From: a virus | IMG/VR virus record: IMGVR_UViG_3300037540_000107 | Location: 1 to 43,947 of that record | DNA length: 43,947 nucleotides | Reading direction: 5' to 3' (one strand) | Shown: positions 7,300 through 16,246 of the stretch, one piece after another | Layout: every line of letters starts with the position of its first letter | Position numbering within the stretch: position 1 is the first letter of the stretch | Program-made: the position numbers and the translations under genes | The notes under the pieces: model-generated | Databases searched by the model: none | Told to the model about the DNA's origin: nothing | What the model saw: the letters and a program-made list of their open reading frames with translations, nothing else

Positions 7300-7660
7300 A
7301 ATAGAGTTGGGAGGAAACCCCAGTTCTTTAGCTGATCATTCGATAGGTTTGTACAGCTTGAGCTTAACAGCTTAGGCCAATGCTAACCGAGAGGGGTCGG
7401 AACTGTAGGAGCCTAGGGGAATAGAGCTGCTACGATGAAAACAGGTTCTCTTTACGGAAAGGCTTGCTTAGGCAGGTATATAGAGTTGGGGCCTCTTAAA
7501 AAGCCCACCTGATAAACTTCATCAGCTAACGAGAGATAAGAAGCCCCGCTTTAAGTCTCTCAAGTTATAGGGCCTGGTTTAAATAACTACAGCCCGTTCT
7601 AGAGGGAGCCCCCTCGCACAGCTTGTGTGGAAAGGCTCTTTCCAAAAAGCCCCTCATAGA
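7300..7660 (+). ncRNA. Candidate structured leader RNA
   Basis: Downstream of the late promoter the transcript has no ORF but many inverted repeats. CTTAGGC (7371-7377) pairs with GCCTAGG (7411-7417), enclosing CCGA...TCGG (7387-7400). CTGAT pairs with ATCAG (7509-7525). GAGAGA (7531-7536) pairs with TCTCTC (7556-7561), with AAGC/GCTT inside. GAGGG/CCCTC (7602-7615) and CACA/TGTG (7617-7627) follow. This succession suggests a folded leader or stable small RNA. I do not recognise a known RNA family. Confidence 0.45.
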
Positions 7661-7781
7661 ATAGCTATGTTTAAATTATATAGCTTATATATTATTAATA
7701 TAATTAAAGATCTTTCTAAAAGGCTCTTTCTAGAGGGCTCCTTGGATCGATTTTTTTTTATCAAGAACGGAGAACCCCCTA

Positions 7782-7937
7782 ATGCCTAAGAATCAAGCTG
7801 TACAGAAAGCAGAAGCTGCCCACAGGGTTGCACTTGCTAAAGCCAAAGCTAATCCCACTAATGTCAGAGCAGCAGCTGATGTTATAAAAACTAAGAGGAA
7901 AAGAGATATGGCTATTATAATGGCTACTGGTAATTAG
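7782..7937 (+). CDS. Small basic hypothetical protein
   Basis: A 51-residue Ala/Lys-rich helical protein (MPKNQAVQKAEAAHRVALAKAKA...) with an ACGGAGAACCCCCTA leader. It is the first ORF of the late region, immediately before the small terminase. Its basic, helical make-up would suit DNA binding. No family recognised. Confidence 0.55.
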   Translation: MPKNQAVQKAEAAHRVALAKAKANPTNVRAAADVIKTKRKRDMAIIMATGN

Positions 7938-7975
7938 TATGGGATATGATCCAGATTTAGAAAAGAGGGTTTAAG

Positions 7976-8452
7976 ATGAGTATCTTAAAACAATCAAAAC
8001 CTGGGGTAAACGGTAAACCCAGATCTAAGTCTTTATTTGAAGATGGGACTTATGATATAGACCTTTTCCATAAAAGGTTTATTGAACTTGAAGACCTCAC
8101 TGAATATAAACCAGCCATGGAGTTAGTCAAGTCTTGGCAGGAATGGAATAGACTCGGTAGAGATTGGCCTGACTTTAGAAGCTATGTGAAGCAATGGAAG
8201 GATGAGTTAGAAACAAAGCTTAAGGCAGAAGCCCTACAGAAAGTCCTTACCTTCTCTAGGGGAGATGATCAAAAGGCTCTCACAGCCTCTAAATTCATCG
8301 CTACGAAGGATTACAACAGAGAGGCTGGGGTAGGTAGGCCAACCAAAGCGCAACAGCGTAGAGAGGCCAAAGAGCTCTCTAAAGACCTATCTGAAACTAA
8401 AGCAGAGAGTAAGCGTATTAATGACGCTCTTAAATTGGTAAAAGGTGGTTAA
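7976..8452 (+). CDS. Terminase small subunit
   Basis: A 158-residue protein that should recognise phage DNA for packaging and recruit the large subunit. The C-terminal half (ALTASKFIATKDYNREAGVGRPTKAQQRREAKEL) has the 'AAKFIA-KGY...GRPSK' pattern of small terminases of T7-like marine podoviruses. It lies one membrane-protein gene upstream of the large subunit. An 11-codon mini-ORF (7939-7974) ends one base before its ATG and may couple translation. Confidence 0.75.
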   Translation: MSILKQSKPGVNGKPRSKSLFEDGTYDIDLFHKRFIELEDLTEYKPAMELVKSWQEWNRLGRDWPDFRSYVKQWKDELETKLKAEALQKVLTFSRGDDQKALTASKFIATKDYNREAGVGRPTKAQQRREAKELSKDLSETKAESKRINDALKLVKGG

Positions 8453-8457
8453 TTGAT

Positions 8458-8886
8458 ATGGGTGGTAGAAAAATAGATATTGGTAAAGGTAGGAAAGTAA
8501 TGGTAGATAATAGATCTAGTTGTAGAGAATGTGCTGAGATAAAGGGACTCCATATACTGATTGATGAGAGACTTGACACCTACGATAAATCACAGAAACA
8601 AATTGAAAATAACTCTAGATGGCGGATGTGGATAATAGGAATTGCAGTCTCATTGTTACTAACAGCTAATCTCTTTCTACTAAATACTATTAGACTTGAA
8701 ATATCCTCTATTAGAGCAAACAACTTTAACTATCAACAGTTTATGTTTCAGAACCAAGGAATAGATGATAAACTTGATTGGCTGGTGACTCAACAGCAGA
8801 GGTTATTTAGAAGCCTTAATAAACTAGAGTCAAAACATAAATTTGATTTAACACCTTTTCCAAACTATTTAGGTAATGTTTTATAA
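8458..8886 (+). CDS. Membrane protein with one TM segment
   Basis: A 142-residue protein with a cytoplasmic-looking N-terminus (CRECAEIKGLH), one strong transmembrane segment (MWIIGIAVSLLLTANLFLLNTI, about residues 57-78) and a polar helical C-terminus. The layout resembles XhlA-type lysis proteins or small phage membrane anchors. Placed between the terminase subunits. Role unknown. Confidence 0.65.
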   Translation: MGGRKIDIGKGRKVMVDNRSSCRECAEIKGLHILIDERLDTYDKSQKQIENNSRWRMWIIGIAVSLLLTANLFLLNTIRLEISSIRANNFNYQQFMFQNQGIDDKLDWLVTQQQRLFRSLNKLESKHKFDLTPFPNYLGNVL

Positions 8887-8891
8887 TCCAT

Positions 8892-10439
8892 ATGGCCCGT
8901 CCTAGAAAACTATATTCAGATAGCAAACTCTCTAAAGACCAGCTAGAGAATCGTAAACTAGCTATGAGTGATTTAAGAGTCTTTACAGCTCTTGTTGCTC
9001 CCTATAGATTGCTCGGCCACTGTCAGTTAGATATGTTGAGTTTCTTCATGAGAGAAGATACCCACCAACTAACCCTCTATCCAAGGGCCCATCAGAAGAG
9101 TTTCATGATAGCGTACTATGTTGCTTGGAGGATTATCAATAACCCCTCAGTAACTATACTCTATGCATCAGCTACATCAGCCTTGGCAATAGCACAGCTA
9201 TCGATTATTAAACAAGTATTAGAATCACCTATAGCTCGTAAGTATTGGCCTGAACTCCTTAACGATGAAGAGGGGAAGAGGGAGATGTGGAGACAAGACG
9301 CATTCTGTACAGACCATTGGCAGAGATCACAAGAGGGGATACGAGATTATACCTGTATGAGTGTTGGTATAGGAGCTAATACAACCGGCTTTCATGCTGA
9401 TGAGATTATTCTAGATGATGTGGTTATTAAAGAGAACGCAGATACTAAATCAGAAAGAACTAAAGTCCAGAGCTGGTATTCATTACTCAGTTCTATTCTT
9501 AATCCCAGTGGTAAGATAAAAGCCATTGGTACTCGCTACCATCCAGAAGATCTTTATAATGATCTAGTGGAGATGGAAGAAGAGATATATGATGAAGATA
9601 CTGGGGATGTTATAGATACACAGAAGGTATACACCTTTGATCAGAAAGTAGTTGAGGTAGATGGCCAATTCTTATGGCCACGTCAAAGAAGGAATGATGG
9701 TAAGTGGTTTGGTTTTAACAGAGCTGAGTTAGGTAAGAAAAAAGCCCAGTATTTAGATAAAGCTCAGTTCTTTGCCCAGTACTATAACGATCCATCAGAT
9801 CCATATAATAAAAGGATCGCTAACTTTGAGTACTATGATAAAGAAGCTCTCCATGTATACGAGGGGAAGTGGGTCATAAATGGAAATAAGCTGAATGTAT
9901 TTGCAGCTATTGATTTTGCAGCTACTGTTTCTAAGAAGAGTGATTACACAGCTATAGTAGTATTTGGTATAGATAAGAACCATGTGATTTATGTATTAGA
10001 TATAGATCGATTTAAAACTGAAAAGATCTCAGTAATGCAAGAAGCATTAACTAGATTATATAATAAATGGGAGTGGATTAAATTAAGAGCTGAGACCAAT
10101 GCTCAACAGAATTTAGTTGTAGAACAAATAAAGGACTTGAATAGACAAAATGGAATATTTTACTCGATTGATAAAGTATCTTCAAAAGGTGAGAAGCAGA
10201 TTCGTATCATGGCTAACCTTGAACCACGCTATTCTCAAGGTACTATTTATCACTACAAAGGCGGAAACTGTGAGATACTGGAACAAGAACTCATTTCTAC
10301 TAAACCACCTCATGATGATATATCTGATGCTTTTGCTTCTGGGGTTGAGATCGCTATAGCCCCAAGTAAGAGGAAAGGGGCTGGTGGGTATAAGAATAAC
10401 ATAGTCTACAATGCCAGGTTTGGCGGTGTGCAGGGGTGA
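8892..10439 (+). CDS. Terminase large subunit
   Basis: This 515-residue ATPase-nuclease powers genome packaging through the portal. The ATPase domain has the P-loop-like LYPRAHQKSFM near residue 66, Walker B EIILDDVV near 171 and a GTRYHPEDLY coupling motif near 213. The RNase-H-like nuclease domain has AAIDFAATVSKKSDYTAIVV near 337 and the late acidic motif HDDISDAF near 475. Size and order fit T7 gp19-type subunits. It precedes the portal. Confidence 0.93.
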   Translation: MARPRKLYSDSKLSKDQLENRKLAMSDLRVFTALVAPYRLLGHCQLDMLSFFMREDTHQLTLYPRAHQKSFMIAYYVAWRIINNPSVTILYASATSALAIAQLSIIKQVLESPIARKYWPELLNDEEGKREMWRQDAFCTDHWQRSQEGIRDYTCMSVGIGANTTGFHADEIILDDVVIKENADTKSERTKVQSWYSLLSSILNPSGKIKAIGTRYHPEDLYNDLVEMEEEIYDEDTGDVIDTQKVYTFDQKVVEVDGQFLWPRQRRNDGKWFGFNRAELGKKKAQYLDKAQFFAQYYNDPSDPYNKRIANFEYYDKEALHVYEGKWVINGNKLNVFAAIDFAATVSKKSDYTAIVVFGIDKNHVIYVLDIDRFKTEKISVMQEALTRLYNKWEWIKLRAETNAQQNLVVEQIKDLNRQNGIFYSIDKVSSKGEKQIRIMANLEPRYSQGTIYHYKGGNCEILEQELISTKPPHDDISDAFASGVEIAIAPSKRKGAGGYKNNIVYNARFGGVQG

Positions 10440-10445
10440 TAAAGA

Positions 10446-12218
10446 ATGTCAAGTATTGAAATAACAGACCCTAGGGATGATGTAGCTGTAGTTATTATCC
10501 AACGTTGGGATGATATGAACCGAGACCGTAGACTCTTTCTAGATAAAGGTCTTGAAGCCAGGAAGTATGTTACTGCTACAACCACTAACGATACAGGGGT
10601 TGGAAATCTAGGTTGGAAGAATAATACTACTATACCTAAGCTTACCCAGATAGCTGAGAACCTCCAGAGCTATTATATGGCAGCTCTTATGCCTTCTGAT
10701 GATTGGTTTATATGGGAAGGAAATGATCAAAAGTCTCAGGTAAAAGCTGATCTCATAGAATCTTATATGAGAACTAAGCTGGAGATGGGTGGGTTTAGAT
10801 CTGACCTAGAGAAGGTTGTTAAGGATTGGGTTCTATATGGTAACTCCTTTGCTAGTGTTAAGTGGGTTAGGGAAACAACCACCGATCAAAAGACTGGGGA
10901 GGAAATTGTAAACTACCAGGGGCCAAGACTTGCTCGTATCTCCCCATTAGATTGTGTGATTGATTATAAATCTAGATCCTTCTCAAGATCTCCTTTTATA
11001 ATGAGGCAACTTGTACCTATAGTAGATGTACTTACCTATAATGAAAATAACCCAGAAGATAAATATAATGAAGATGCTGTTGAGAAGATTAGGAACCTCA
11101 GAGGTGGTATCGGAACAACTGATAACACATGGTTAGATTGGTACAAGGACGAGGGATATAGAGTAGACGGTTTTAATGATTTCTTTGAATACATTGACTC
11201 TCAGTATATAGAGATATTAACCTACTATGGTGATATCTATGTTACAAGAACTGGGGAGGTACGAAAGAATCAGATTATAAAAGTAGCTGATAGATCTTTT
11301 GAACTCCAGTCAAAAACTAACCCAGCTTGGAATGGTAAGAAGCCAATAGCTCATTCAGCATGGAGAGTACTACCTGATAATATATATGGTCAAGGCCCTT
11401 TAGATAACCTCGTTGGTATGCAGTATAGATGTGATCACCTGGAGAATCTTAAAGCGGATGCCTATGATCAGATAGTCCATCCGATAGTAAAGATTAAAGG
11501 GGACACCGTAGAGGACTTCAAGTTTGGCCCAGGTGCTAGAATTGACTGTGGAACCGAGGGTGATGTGGAGTTTATGCGACCGGATACTACGGTCTTAACA
11601 GCGGACAACCAAGTATCTTATTACCACCGTATGATGGAGGAGATGGCTGGTTCTCCTAGAGAGTCTATGGGGTTTAGATCACCTGGTGAAAAGACAGCGT
11701 TTGAGGTAGATGTACTTACCCAGGGAGCTGACAGAGTATTTCAAGATAAGCTTAACCACTTTGAGGTTTTCATACAGGAGATACTGAACTTGATGTTTGA
11801 GTTAATGATCCGTAACTTCGATGTGACAGACATAGCCCGTACATTTAACGATGAAACTAAAGCCCTTGAGATGAGGGAGATAACAAAAGAGGATGTTGTA
11901 GCCAGTGGTACATTAAGACCTGTTGGTGCTAAACACTTTGCTGATCGGAATAAAAGGGTTAAAGAGCTCCAGAACTTCTTGATGATTAAACAAGATCCAT
12001 CTATAGCTCCTCATGTAAGTGGATTAGAAGCAGCTAAAATGTTTGAAGAAGAATTAGGATGGAAGAAATATAATATAGTCGATCCTAATATAGCTGTCAA
12101 AGAGCAGGGAGTAACGCAGCTAGAGACTATACAGATGCAAAAGGTTATAGAGCAAGTAGCTAAGAGTGATCAAACCCCTGGAGGGCCACCAGTTGAACCT
12201 CAAGCTCCAGTTAGTTAA
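10446..12218 (+). CDS. Portal (head-tail connector) protein
   Basis: A 590-residue T7 gp8-like connector. It forms the ring at the capsid vertex through which DNA enters and to which the tail attaches. Recognisable segments include the N-terminal NNTTIPKLTQIAENLQSYYMAALMPSDDWFIWEG, VLYGNSFASVKW near 135 and QGPLDNLVGMQYRCDHLENLKADAYDQ near 320. Position between terminase and scaffold is standard. The ATG follows GGGGTGATAAAGA. Confidence 0.92.
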   Translation: MSSIEITDPRDDVAVVIIQRWDDMNRDRRLFLDKGLEARKYVTATTTNDTGVGNLGWKNNTTIPKLTQIAENLQSYYMAALMPSDDWFIWEGNDQKSQVKADLIESYMRTKLEMGGFRSDLEKVVKDWVLYGNSFASVKWVRETTTDQKTGEEIVNYQGPRLARISPLDCVIDYKSRSFSRSPFIMRQLVPIVDVLTYNENNPEDKYNEDAVEKIRNLRGGIGTTDNTWLDWYKDEGYRVDGFNDFFEYIDSQYIEILTYYGDIYVTRTGEVRKNQIIKVADRSFELQSKTNPAWNGKKPIAHSAWRVLPDNIYGQGPLDNLVGMQYRCDHLENLKADAYDQIVHPIVKIKGDTVEDFKFGPGARIDCGTEGDVEFMRPDTTVLTADNQVSYYHRMMEEMAGSPRESMGFRSPGEKTAFEVDVLTQGADRVFQDKLNHFEVFIQEILNLMFELMIRNFDVTDIARTFNDETKALEMREITKEDVVASGTLRPVGAKHFADRNKRVKELQNFLMIKQDPSIAPHVSGLEAAKMFEEELGWKKYNIVDPNIAVKEQGVTQLETIQMQKVIEQVAKSDQTPGGPPVEPQAPVS

Positions 12219-12474
12219 AAAGTTATTTGAACCTAAATCACTAGATAAGCTTACCAAAGCTTTAGCCAGAGATAAGGTTATTATAAAAGCAGTAGGCGTT
12301 ATAGTTGATTCTAAGTTAGAACAACTTAACAAGCCAACTAAGTCAAGCGACTTTGACAAAAGTTCTTGGCCTTTTAATAGAGCTTTTCTTGACGGAAGAA
12401 AGGCAGCGTGGTATGAGTTAAAACAAATATTAGAGGAGAGTAAACCTAATGGTAATGGAAGAGACAAAGGATAG
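12166..12474 (+). CDS. Small hypothetical protein overlapping portal and scaffold genes
   Basis: Up to 102 residues in a frame overlapping the portal 3' end and, by 26 bp, the scaffold 5' end. The longest frame begins at a GTG (12166), but the true start may be the TTG at about 12193. The conserved-looking core is FEPKSLDKLTKALARDKVIIKAVGVIVDSKLEQL. The dedicated stretch between the portal stop and the scaffold start supports coding. Function unknown. Confidence 0.6.
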   Translation: MIKPLEGHQLNLKLQLVKKLFEPKSLDKLTKALARDKVIIKAVGVIVDSKLEQLNKPTKSSDFDKSSWPFNRAFLDGRKAAWYELKQILEESKPNGNGRDKG

Positions 12475-13261
12475 TAGCCAAGATACGACCGTTCTTGGTG
12501 AGAATCTGGAAGAAACTAAGGTAGAAACTGAATCAAAGGAGACACCTGGAGATGAGGTTAAGAACCACCTTAGTGAGCTGGTAGGAGAAGGTAAGAAGTA
12601 TAAGACAGAGGAGGATCTAGCCAAGGCTTATCTAAACGCTGATAACTTTATTGAAACGCTTAAAGGCGAGAAGAGAGAGTTAGAAAGTGAGGTGGGTAAG
12701 GCTAAGACAATTGAGGATGTACTGAAAGCTATTAATGTCAGTGATCAGACTCAACCAGAGTCAACTCCGCCCCTAGTACCCGAACCTATACCAGATGAAA
12801 CAGGAGGACAACCTACACCATCGGTAGATATTAATCAAGCAGTAGCCCAGGTATTAGCTCAACAGAAAAAAGTAGATAATGAAAATACTAATGTTAAGTC
12901 AGCTTGGGATCAACTTGATACAGCTTTTGGTGATAGGGATAAAGCTAAAGTAGCCGTCAGAGAATATATTGATGGTGACGATAATGTAAAGCAAGTTTTG
13001 GATTTACTAGGTAAAACTAATCCTAATAAGCTTGTTGAGATGGTCACGGCTACTACTAAAAAGTCTAATGTTTCTTTCATAGATATTGATGGTAATAGTA
13101 ACTCGAATGAAGAGTCAATTATACAAAACGATAAATTAACGTGGGACAGTTTAGCGGCACTTAAGAAAAAAGATCCGCAAACCTATTGGTCTAAGAAAGT
13201 CCAAGCAATGATTCATAATGCTGTTGATCAAGGTAGATTAACAGTCAATTTAAAAAAGTAA
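12449..13261 (+). CDS. Capsid scaffolding protein
   Basis: A 270-residue, very acidic protein directly upstream of the major capsid gene, as in T7 gp9. It should act as the internal scaffold during procapsid assembly and then leave. An acidic N-terminus is followed by a coiled-coil-like segment (TLKGEKRELESEVGKAKTIEDV), a proline-rich linker near 105-125 and a basic C-terminus (VDQGRLTVNLKK) suited to capsid binding. Two nearby ATGs (12449 and 12455) are possible starts; GGAGAG favours the first. Confidence 0.85.
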   Translation: MVMEETKDSSQDTTVLGENLEETKVETESKETPGDEVKNHLSELVGEGKKYKTEEDLAKAYLNADNFIETLKGEKRELESEVGKAKTIEDVLKAINVSDQTQPESTPPLVPEPIPDETGGQPTPSVDINQAVAQVLAQQKKVDNENTNVKSAWDQLDTAFGDRDKAKVAVREYIDGDDNVKQVLDLLGKTNPNKLVEMVTATTKKSNVSFIDIDGNSNSNEESIIQNDKLTWDSLAALKKKDPQTYWSKKVQAMIHNAVDQGRLTVNLKK

Positions 13262-13273
13262 GGAGTAAAAACA

Positions 13274-14176
13274 ATGAGTACAACTACTTCACAAGCCAAT
13301 ACAATTCGTACTGATGTATGGAGTAAAGAAATACAGGAAGAGCTTCAAGAAGAGCTTATGGCACAGCGCACTGTAGATTTCGTATCTGATTTTGGTGATG
13401 GTGATGAACTTCACATCCCTACTTTCAGCTCCGTATCTGTAAGTGATTATACAGAAAACACTGATATCGCATTTGAAGATCCTACCACAGGTGAGTTCAC
13501 CCTCACTATTGATGAGTATCTTCAGGCTGGTGTATCTATAACAGATAAACTTAAAGAGGATTCCTTTTACGTAAGTGAGATCCAGTCTAAATTCCCTAAG
13601 ATGTGTGTTAGGGCTCTGATGGAAAGGTTGGAGAATGATATCTTCTTGCTGCATAAAGGGCAGACAACTAATGATGCTAATACTATTAATGGTGTTGCCC
13701 ATCGTTACGTAGGTACTGGTACTTCTACTGTAATTGCACTTGCTGATATTATCCAGGCAAGGGAAGCATTGACAAAAGCTAATGTAAGTCGTATTGGTCG
13801 TCAAGCTTATGTAGATGCTTCTGTATCTTCTGAGCTGCTTACATTAGATGCGATTATCCGTCAGGATGTCTATGGTCAGAACGCTAATATTAAAGAGGGT
13901 TTTGGTTCAACTGCATATATTGGGCGTTACATGGGATTTGATTTCTATGAGTCTAATATGCTGGATGAAGCTACGGCTCTTGATCATGATGCTGGTGGTT
14001 CATTGAAAGCTAATATCTTCATTGGTGAGGAAGCCTTTAAAGGTGCTATTCGCTCTATGCCTGATATTGAGTACTTCCGTAATGCTGGTAAGAAACGTGA
14101 TGAGTATTCAGCTAATCTTCGGTATGGACTTGGTAACTACCGGCTTCCTGCTCTCGTTACTATTCTTACAGCGTAA
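13274..14176 (+). CDS. Major capsid protein
   Basis: A 300-residue protein following the scaffold, with a strong AAGGAGTAAAAACA leader expected for the most abundant virion protein. Segments such as FGDGDELHIPTFSSVSVSDY (N-arm), LEQ-type spine helix region MCVRALMERLENDIF and the C-terminal LRYGLGNYRLPALVTI strand fit the HK97 fold. It is somewhat shorter than T7 gp10 (345). Confidence 0.9.
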   Translation: MSTTTSQANTIRTDVWSKEIQEELQEELMAQRTVDFVSDFGDGDELHIPTFSSVSVSDYTENTDIAFEDPTTGEFTLTIDEYLQAGVSITDKLKEDSFYVSEIQSKFPKMCVRALMERLENDIFLLHKGQTTNDANTINGVAHRYVGTGTSTVIALADIIQAREALTKANVSRIGRQAYVDASVSSELLTLDAIIRQDVYGQNANIKEGFGSTAYIGRYMGFDFYESNMLDEATALDHDAGGSLKANIFIGEEAFKGAIRSMPDIEYFRNAGKKRDEYSANLRYGLGNYRLPALVTILTA

Positions 14177-14213
14177 TCAATTAAATAATTAATGAAGAAA
14201 GGAGATATAAAAA

Positions 14214-14630
14214 ATGGCAATTATAGCTAAATCAACATCACAGGTCGAACCTAAAGATAGAGGTAATGTATCTAGTGCAGCTGCTGTTGTACAAAAAGAT
14301 CATCTTGCTAATACTAGTGCTGTATTAAAATATTGTGTAGCACCTGTAACAGGTAAGTTGATGTTTGCTGATGCCCAGGCATCTATTACTTCTGACGCAA
14401 CTAAAACCTATACATTTGTACTCACTAATGTGAGTGCATCTAAAACTATGAGTACAACTACTCTGTTTGATGCAGATCCTGTATTGACCGCTGGTACTAA
14501 AGGTACTATCAACCTCTCTACTACTGCTGCTAACGTAGCTGTAACAAGAGGTGATTTGATCTCTATTAGTATGGCTGGTGGTACTGGCTCTGGATTGACC
14601 TGTACTGCTTTGTACTTTGAAGAGCAATAA
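14214..14630 (+). CDS. Probable capsid decoration protein
   Basis: A 138-residue protein rich in Thr, Ser, Ala and Val, predicted all-beta, immediately after the capsid gene and with an excellent AAAGGAGATATAAAA leader. Position, size and composition suit a head decoration protein. Followed by a hairpin that may lower downstream transcription. Confidence 0.6.
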   Translation: MAIIAKSTSQVEPKDRGNVSSAAAVVQKDHLANTSAVLKYCVAPVTGKLMFADAQASITSDATKTYTFVLTNVSASKTMSTTTLFDADPVLTAGTKGTINLSTTAANVAVTRGDLISISMAGGTGSGLTCTALYFEEQ

Positions 14631-14640
14631 TTAAAAGATT

Positions 14641-14665
14641 GGGGAGCCCTCTAACGGGGGTTCCC
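14641..14665 (+). terminator. Hairpin after capsid genes (weak terminator)
   Basis: GGGAGCCC pairs with GGGTTCCC (one wobble) around the loop TCTAACGG. The following TATTCTA is not a good U-tract, so partial termination or RNA stabilisation is more likely than full termination. The hairpin resembles the one at 28168-28201. Confidence 0.4.
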
Positions 14666-14687
14666 TATTCTAGAATGGAGTATAAGA

Positions 14688-15359
14688 ATGACTATTAAAC
14701 ATTCGGTATTAACAGGTTCGTCCCTCCACGAACCAAAAGGCGTAGCAGTAGCTAATAATAAAGAGGTATACAAAGCTAACGGTACTGGTTCTGGAGCATG
14801 GGATGTAATAAAACCAGAAGAGGATTTCGATACATCCGCTGATTCAGATGGAGCTACTATTCATACAAATGGTACAGGCGGAGTAATATATAAAGAAGAT
14901 GCCCACGGCTGTGCATATATGGATTCTACGGGGGCTACTACAGGTATATCATCCTCGTTCAAAGCGATTAATTTAGCTAATCTTGCTGGTGGTATTTCAT
15001 GGGATATAAATACAAGTCATAATATGACATTTAATAATACAGGTGGTTATTGGACAGCCCCTTATACTGGCTCTTATCATTTGATGGTAGCTATTAATCT
15101 AGGCGGTAGTGTAGCAGCTGTAAATGAATATGAGTTCACTGTGGGTGTTGATACAGATCCATTTGGAACTATTGTTACAAAAGAGGCTGTTGCGAGATCA
15201 ATTAGAACAGCAACTACTACAAATATAGGTCATGTATCCTTAACGTGTTTACCTGAGCTTACAGCTGGACAACGTGTGTATCTCATGATAAAAAGGAATT
15301 CAGGTGCTGCTGAACCAGTGCTTGAACATATAAACTTTGTGTTAATAAGGATGCCTTAA
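14688..15359 (+). CDS. C1q/TNF-like virion protein (head fibre or decoration)
   Basis: A 223-residue protein whose C-terminal half has a C1q-like jelly-roll pattern: GGYWTAPYTGSYHLMVAINLGG (the 'Y-TAP-G-Y' strand) and GQRVYLMIKRNSGA. Such trimeric heads are found on phage head fibres and adsorption proteins. The N-terminus (residues 1-60) looks like an attachment region. It lies between decoration and tail tube genes, so it is likely a virion component, perhaps binding host glycans. Confidence 0.6.
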   Translation: MTIKHSVLTGSSLHEPKGVAVANNKEVYKANGTGSGAWDVIKPEEDFDTSADSDGATIHTNGTGGVIYKEDAHGCAYMDSTGATTGISSSFKAINLANLAGGISWDINTSHNMTFNNTGGYWTAPYTGSYHLMVAINLGGSVAAVNEYEFTVGVDTDPFGTIVTKEAVARSIRTATTTNIGHVSLTCLPELTAGQRVYLMIKRNSGAAEPVLEHINFVLIRMP

Positions 15360-15360
15360 G

Positions 15361-16077
15361 ATGCCTAAGCTAACTAGATTACAGATTGTTCAAAAGGTTC
15401 TATCAGCTATTGATTCTGATAATGTAACAGCTACGGATGAGACAGTAGAGTCAGAGCAGGTACTAGAACTTCTTGATACTGTTTATAATAAAACACTTGG
15501 GACTTATCCATGGCCCCACCTCTTTACATTAGATAATCTAGAGACTACCTCAACTGCTCATAAGATGAGGATACCACTAGATATACAAGGTGTAGAATGG
15601 ATTCGGTATAATGATAGTGATCCTATCTATCGTACACCATTTGAGATGGTTGAGCTATTAGCAAGTAGAGATACTACGCAATCGGATGTAGATTCTAATG
15701 GTGCTAAAAATGCTAAAGATCCCTCTTATTGGACATCTAACGATGATGAGTTTATAATCTTTGATTCATATAATGGGAATCTAGTAAGCTCCCTCTCAAA
15801 GATATATGTTGTAAAAGAGCCCTCTATAATGACTGATGATGATGATTATCCAGATCTTCCATCACGTTTCCATCCGATATTAGTTGATGGAGTTATTGAG
15901 GAGGCTTTTAGAACACTTGTTGGAGATAATCAAACAGCTCATATATATGCAAGGAAGTTCATACAGGGTAAAGCTCAGATGAAGAGATGGGCTAGGATAC
16001 TTAACTTTGATAATAGTACATATAATGATAAGGTGGATTATGGAAGAAAAAACTTTTCCGGAAATAGTACTAACTAA
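15361..16077 (+). CDS. Tail tubular protein A (gp11-like adaptor)
   Basis: A 238-residue protein with the typical gp11 N-terminus (IVQKVLSAIDSDNVTATDETVESEQVLELLDTVYNKTLGTYPWPHL). It forms the adaptor ring between portal and nozzle. It starts right after the previous stop (TAAG-ATG), indicating coupling. T7 gp11 is 196 residues. Confidence 0.85.
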   Translation: MPKLTRLQIVQKVLSAIDSDNVTATDETVESEQVLELLDTVYNKTLGTYPWPHLFTLDNLETTSTAHKMRIPLDIQGVEWIRYNDSDPIYRTPFEMVELLASRDTTQSDVDSNGAKNAKDPSYWTSNDDEFIIFDSYNGNLVSSLSKIYVVKEPSIMTDDDDYPDLPSRFHPILVDGVIEEAFRTLVGDNQTAHIYARKFIQGKAQMKRWARILNFDNSTYNDKVDYGRKNFSGNSTN

Positions 16078-16246
16078 ATGCGGGTTTACTGTAAAGATAA
16101 GCCAGAGGGTTTCAGTCCCTGGGTATTTTACAACCCGTTGTCGTGCTGAACGAGCTGTGAAAAAGCATATGGGACTTAAATCAAAGGCAAAGAAAAGAGC
16201 CAAAGAACTTGTTAATATAAGGAAAGAGAATAGAGCTAATGGCTAG
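16040..16246 (+). CDS. Small basic hypothetical protein
   Basis: A 68-residue ORF overlapping the 3' end of the tail tube A gene and the 5' end of the tail tube B gene. The ATG at 16040 has AAGGTGG upstream. The C-terminal half is strongly basic (KKHMGLKSKAKKRAKELVNIRKE). It occupies the only gap between the two tail genes, supporting a real gene. Unknown role. Confidence 0.6.
   Translation: MEEKTFPEIVLTKCGFTVKISQRVSVPGYFTTRCRAERAVKKHMGLKSKAKKRAKELVNIRKENRANG

Larger units (their letters stand above)
6970..7742. repeat. Dispersed hairpin repeats (GGCTCTTT...AGAGGGCTC type)
   Basis: Four related short inverted repeats are seen at about 6970-6988, 7017-7038, 7633-7652 and 7722-7742. Each has the form (A/G)GCTCTTT, a short loop, then AAAGAG or AGAGGG followed by GC(T/C)C. 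Looser relatives occur at about 6760 and 7440. They are confined to the hub and could act as processing, termination or origin elements. Confidence 0.5.
6713..7781. other. Non-coding hub between the divergent arms
   Basis: About 1.07 kb without a supportable gene, between the first leftward gene (ends at 6712) and the first rightward gene (starts at 7782). It contains paired short repeats, several GC-rich hairpin repeats, the late promoter at 7268-7295 and a long leader that folds. Long runs of G and of C alternate with A/T stretches. The position and repeat content fit a replication origin or control region, but this is inference. Confidence 0.6.

Noticed and set aside
7939-7974. 11-codon ORF before the small terminase
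   Set aside because: Too short to support as a gene; it may only couple translation to the terminase start.
13289-13804. 171-residue minus-strand frame opposite the capsid gene
   Set aside because: Antisense shadow of the major capsid gene, with Cys/Ile-rich unnatural composition and no ribosome binding site.
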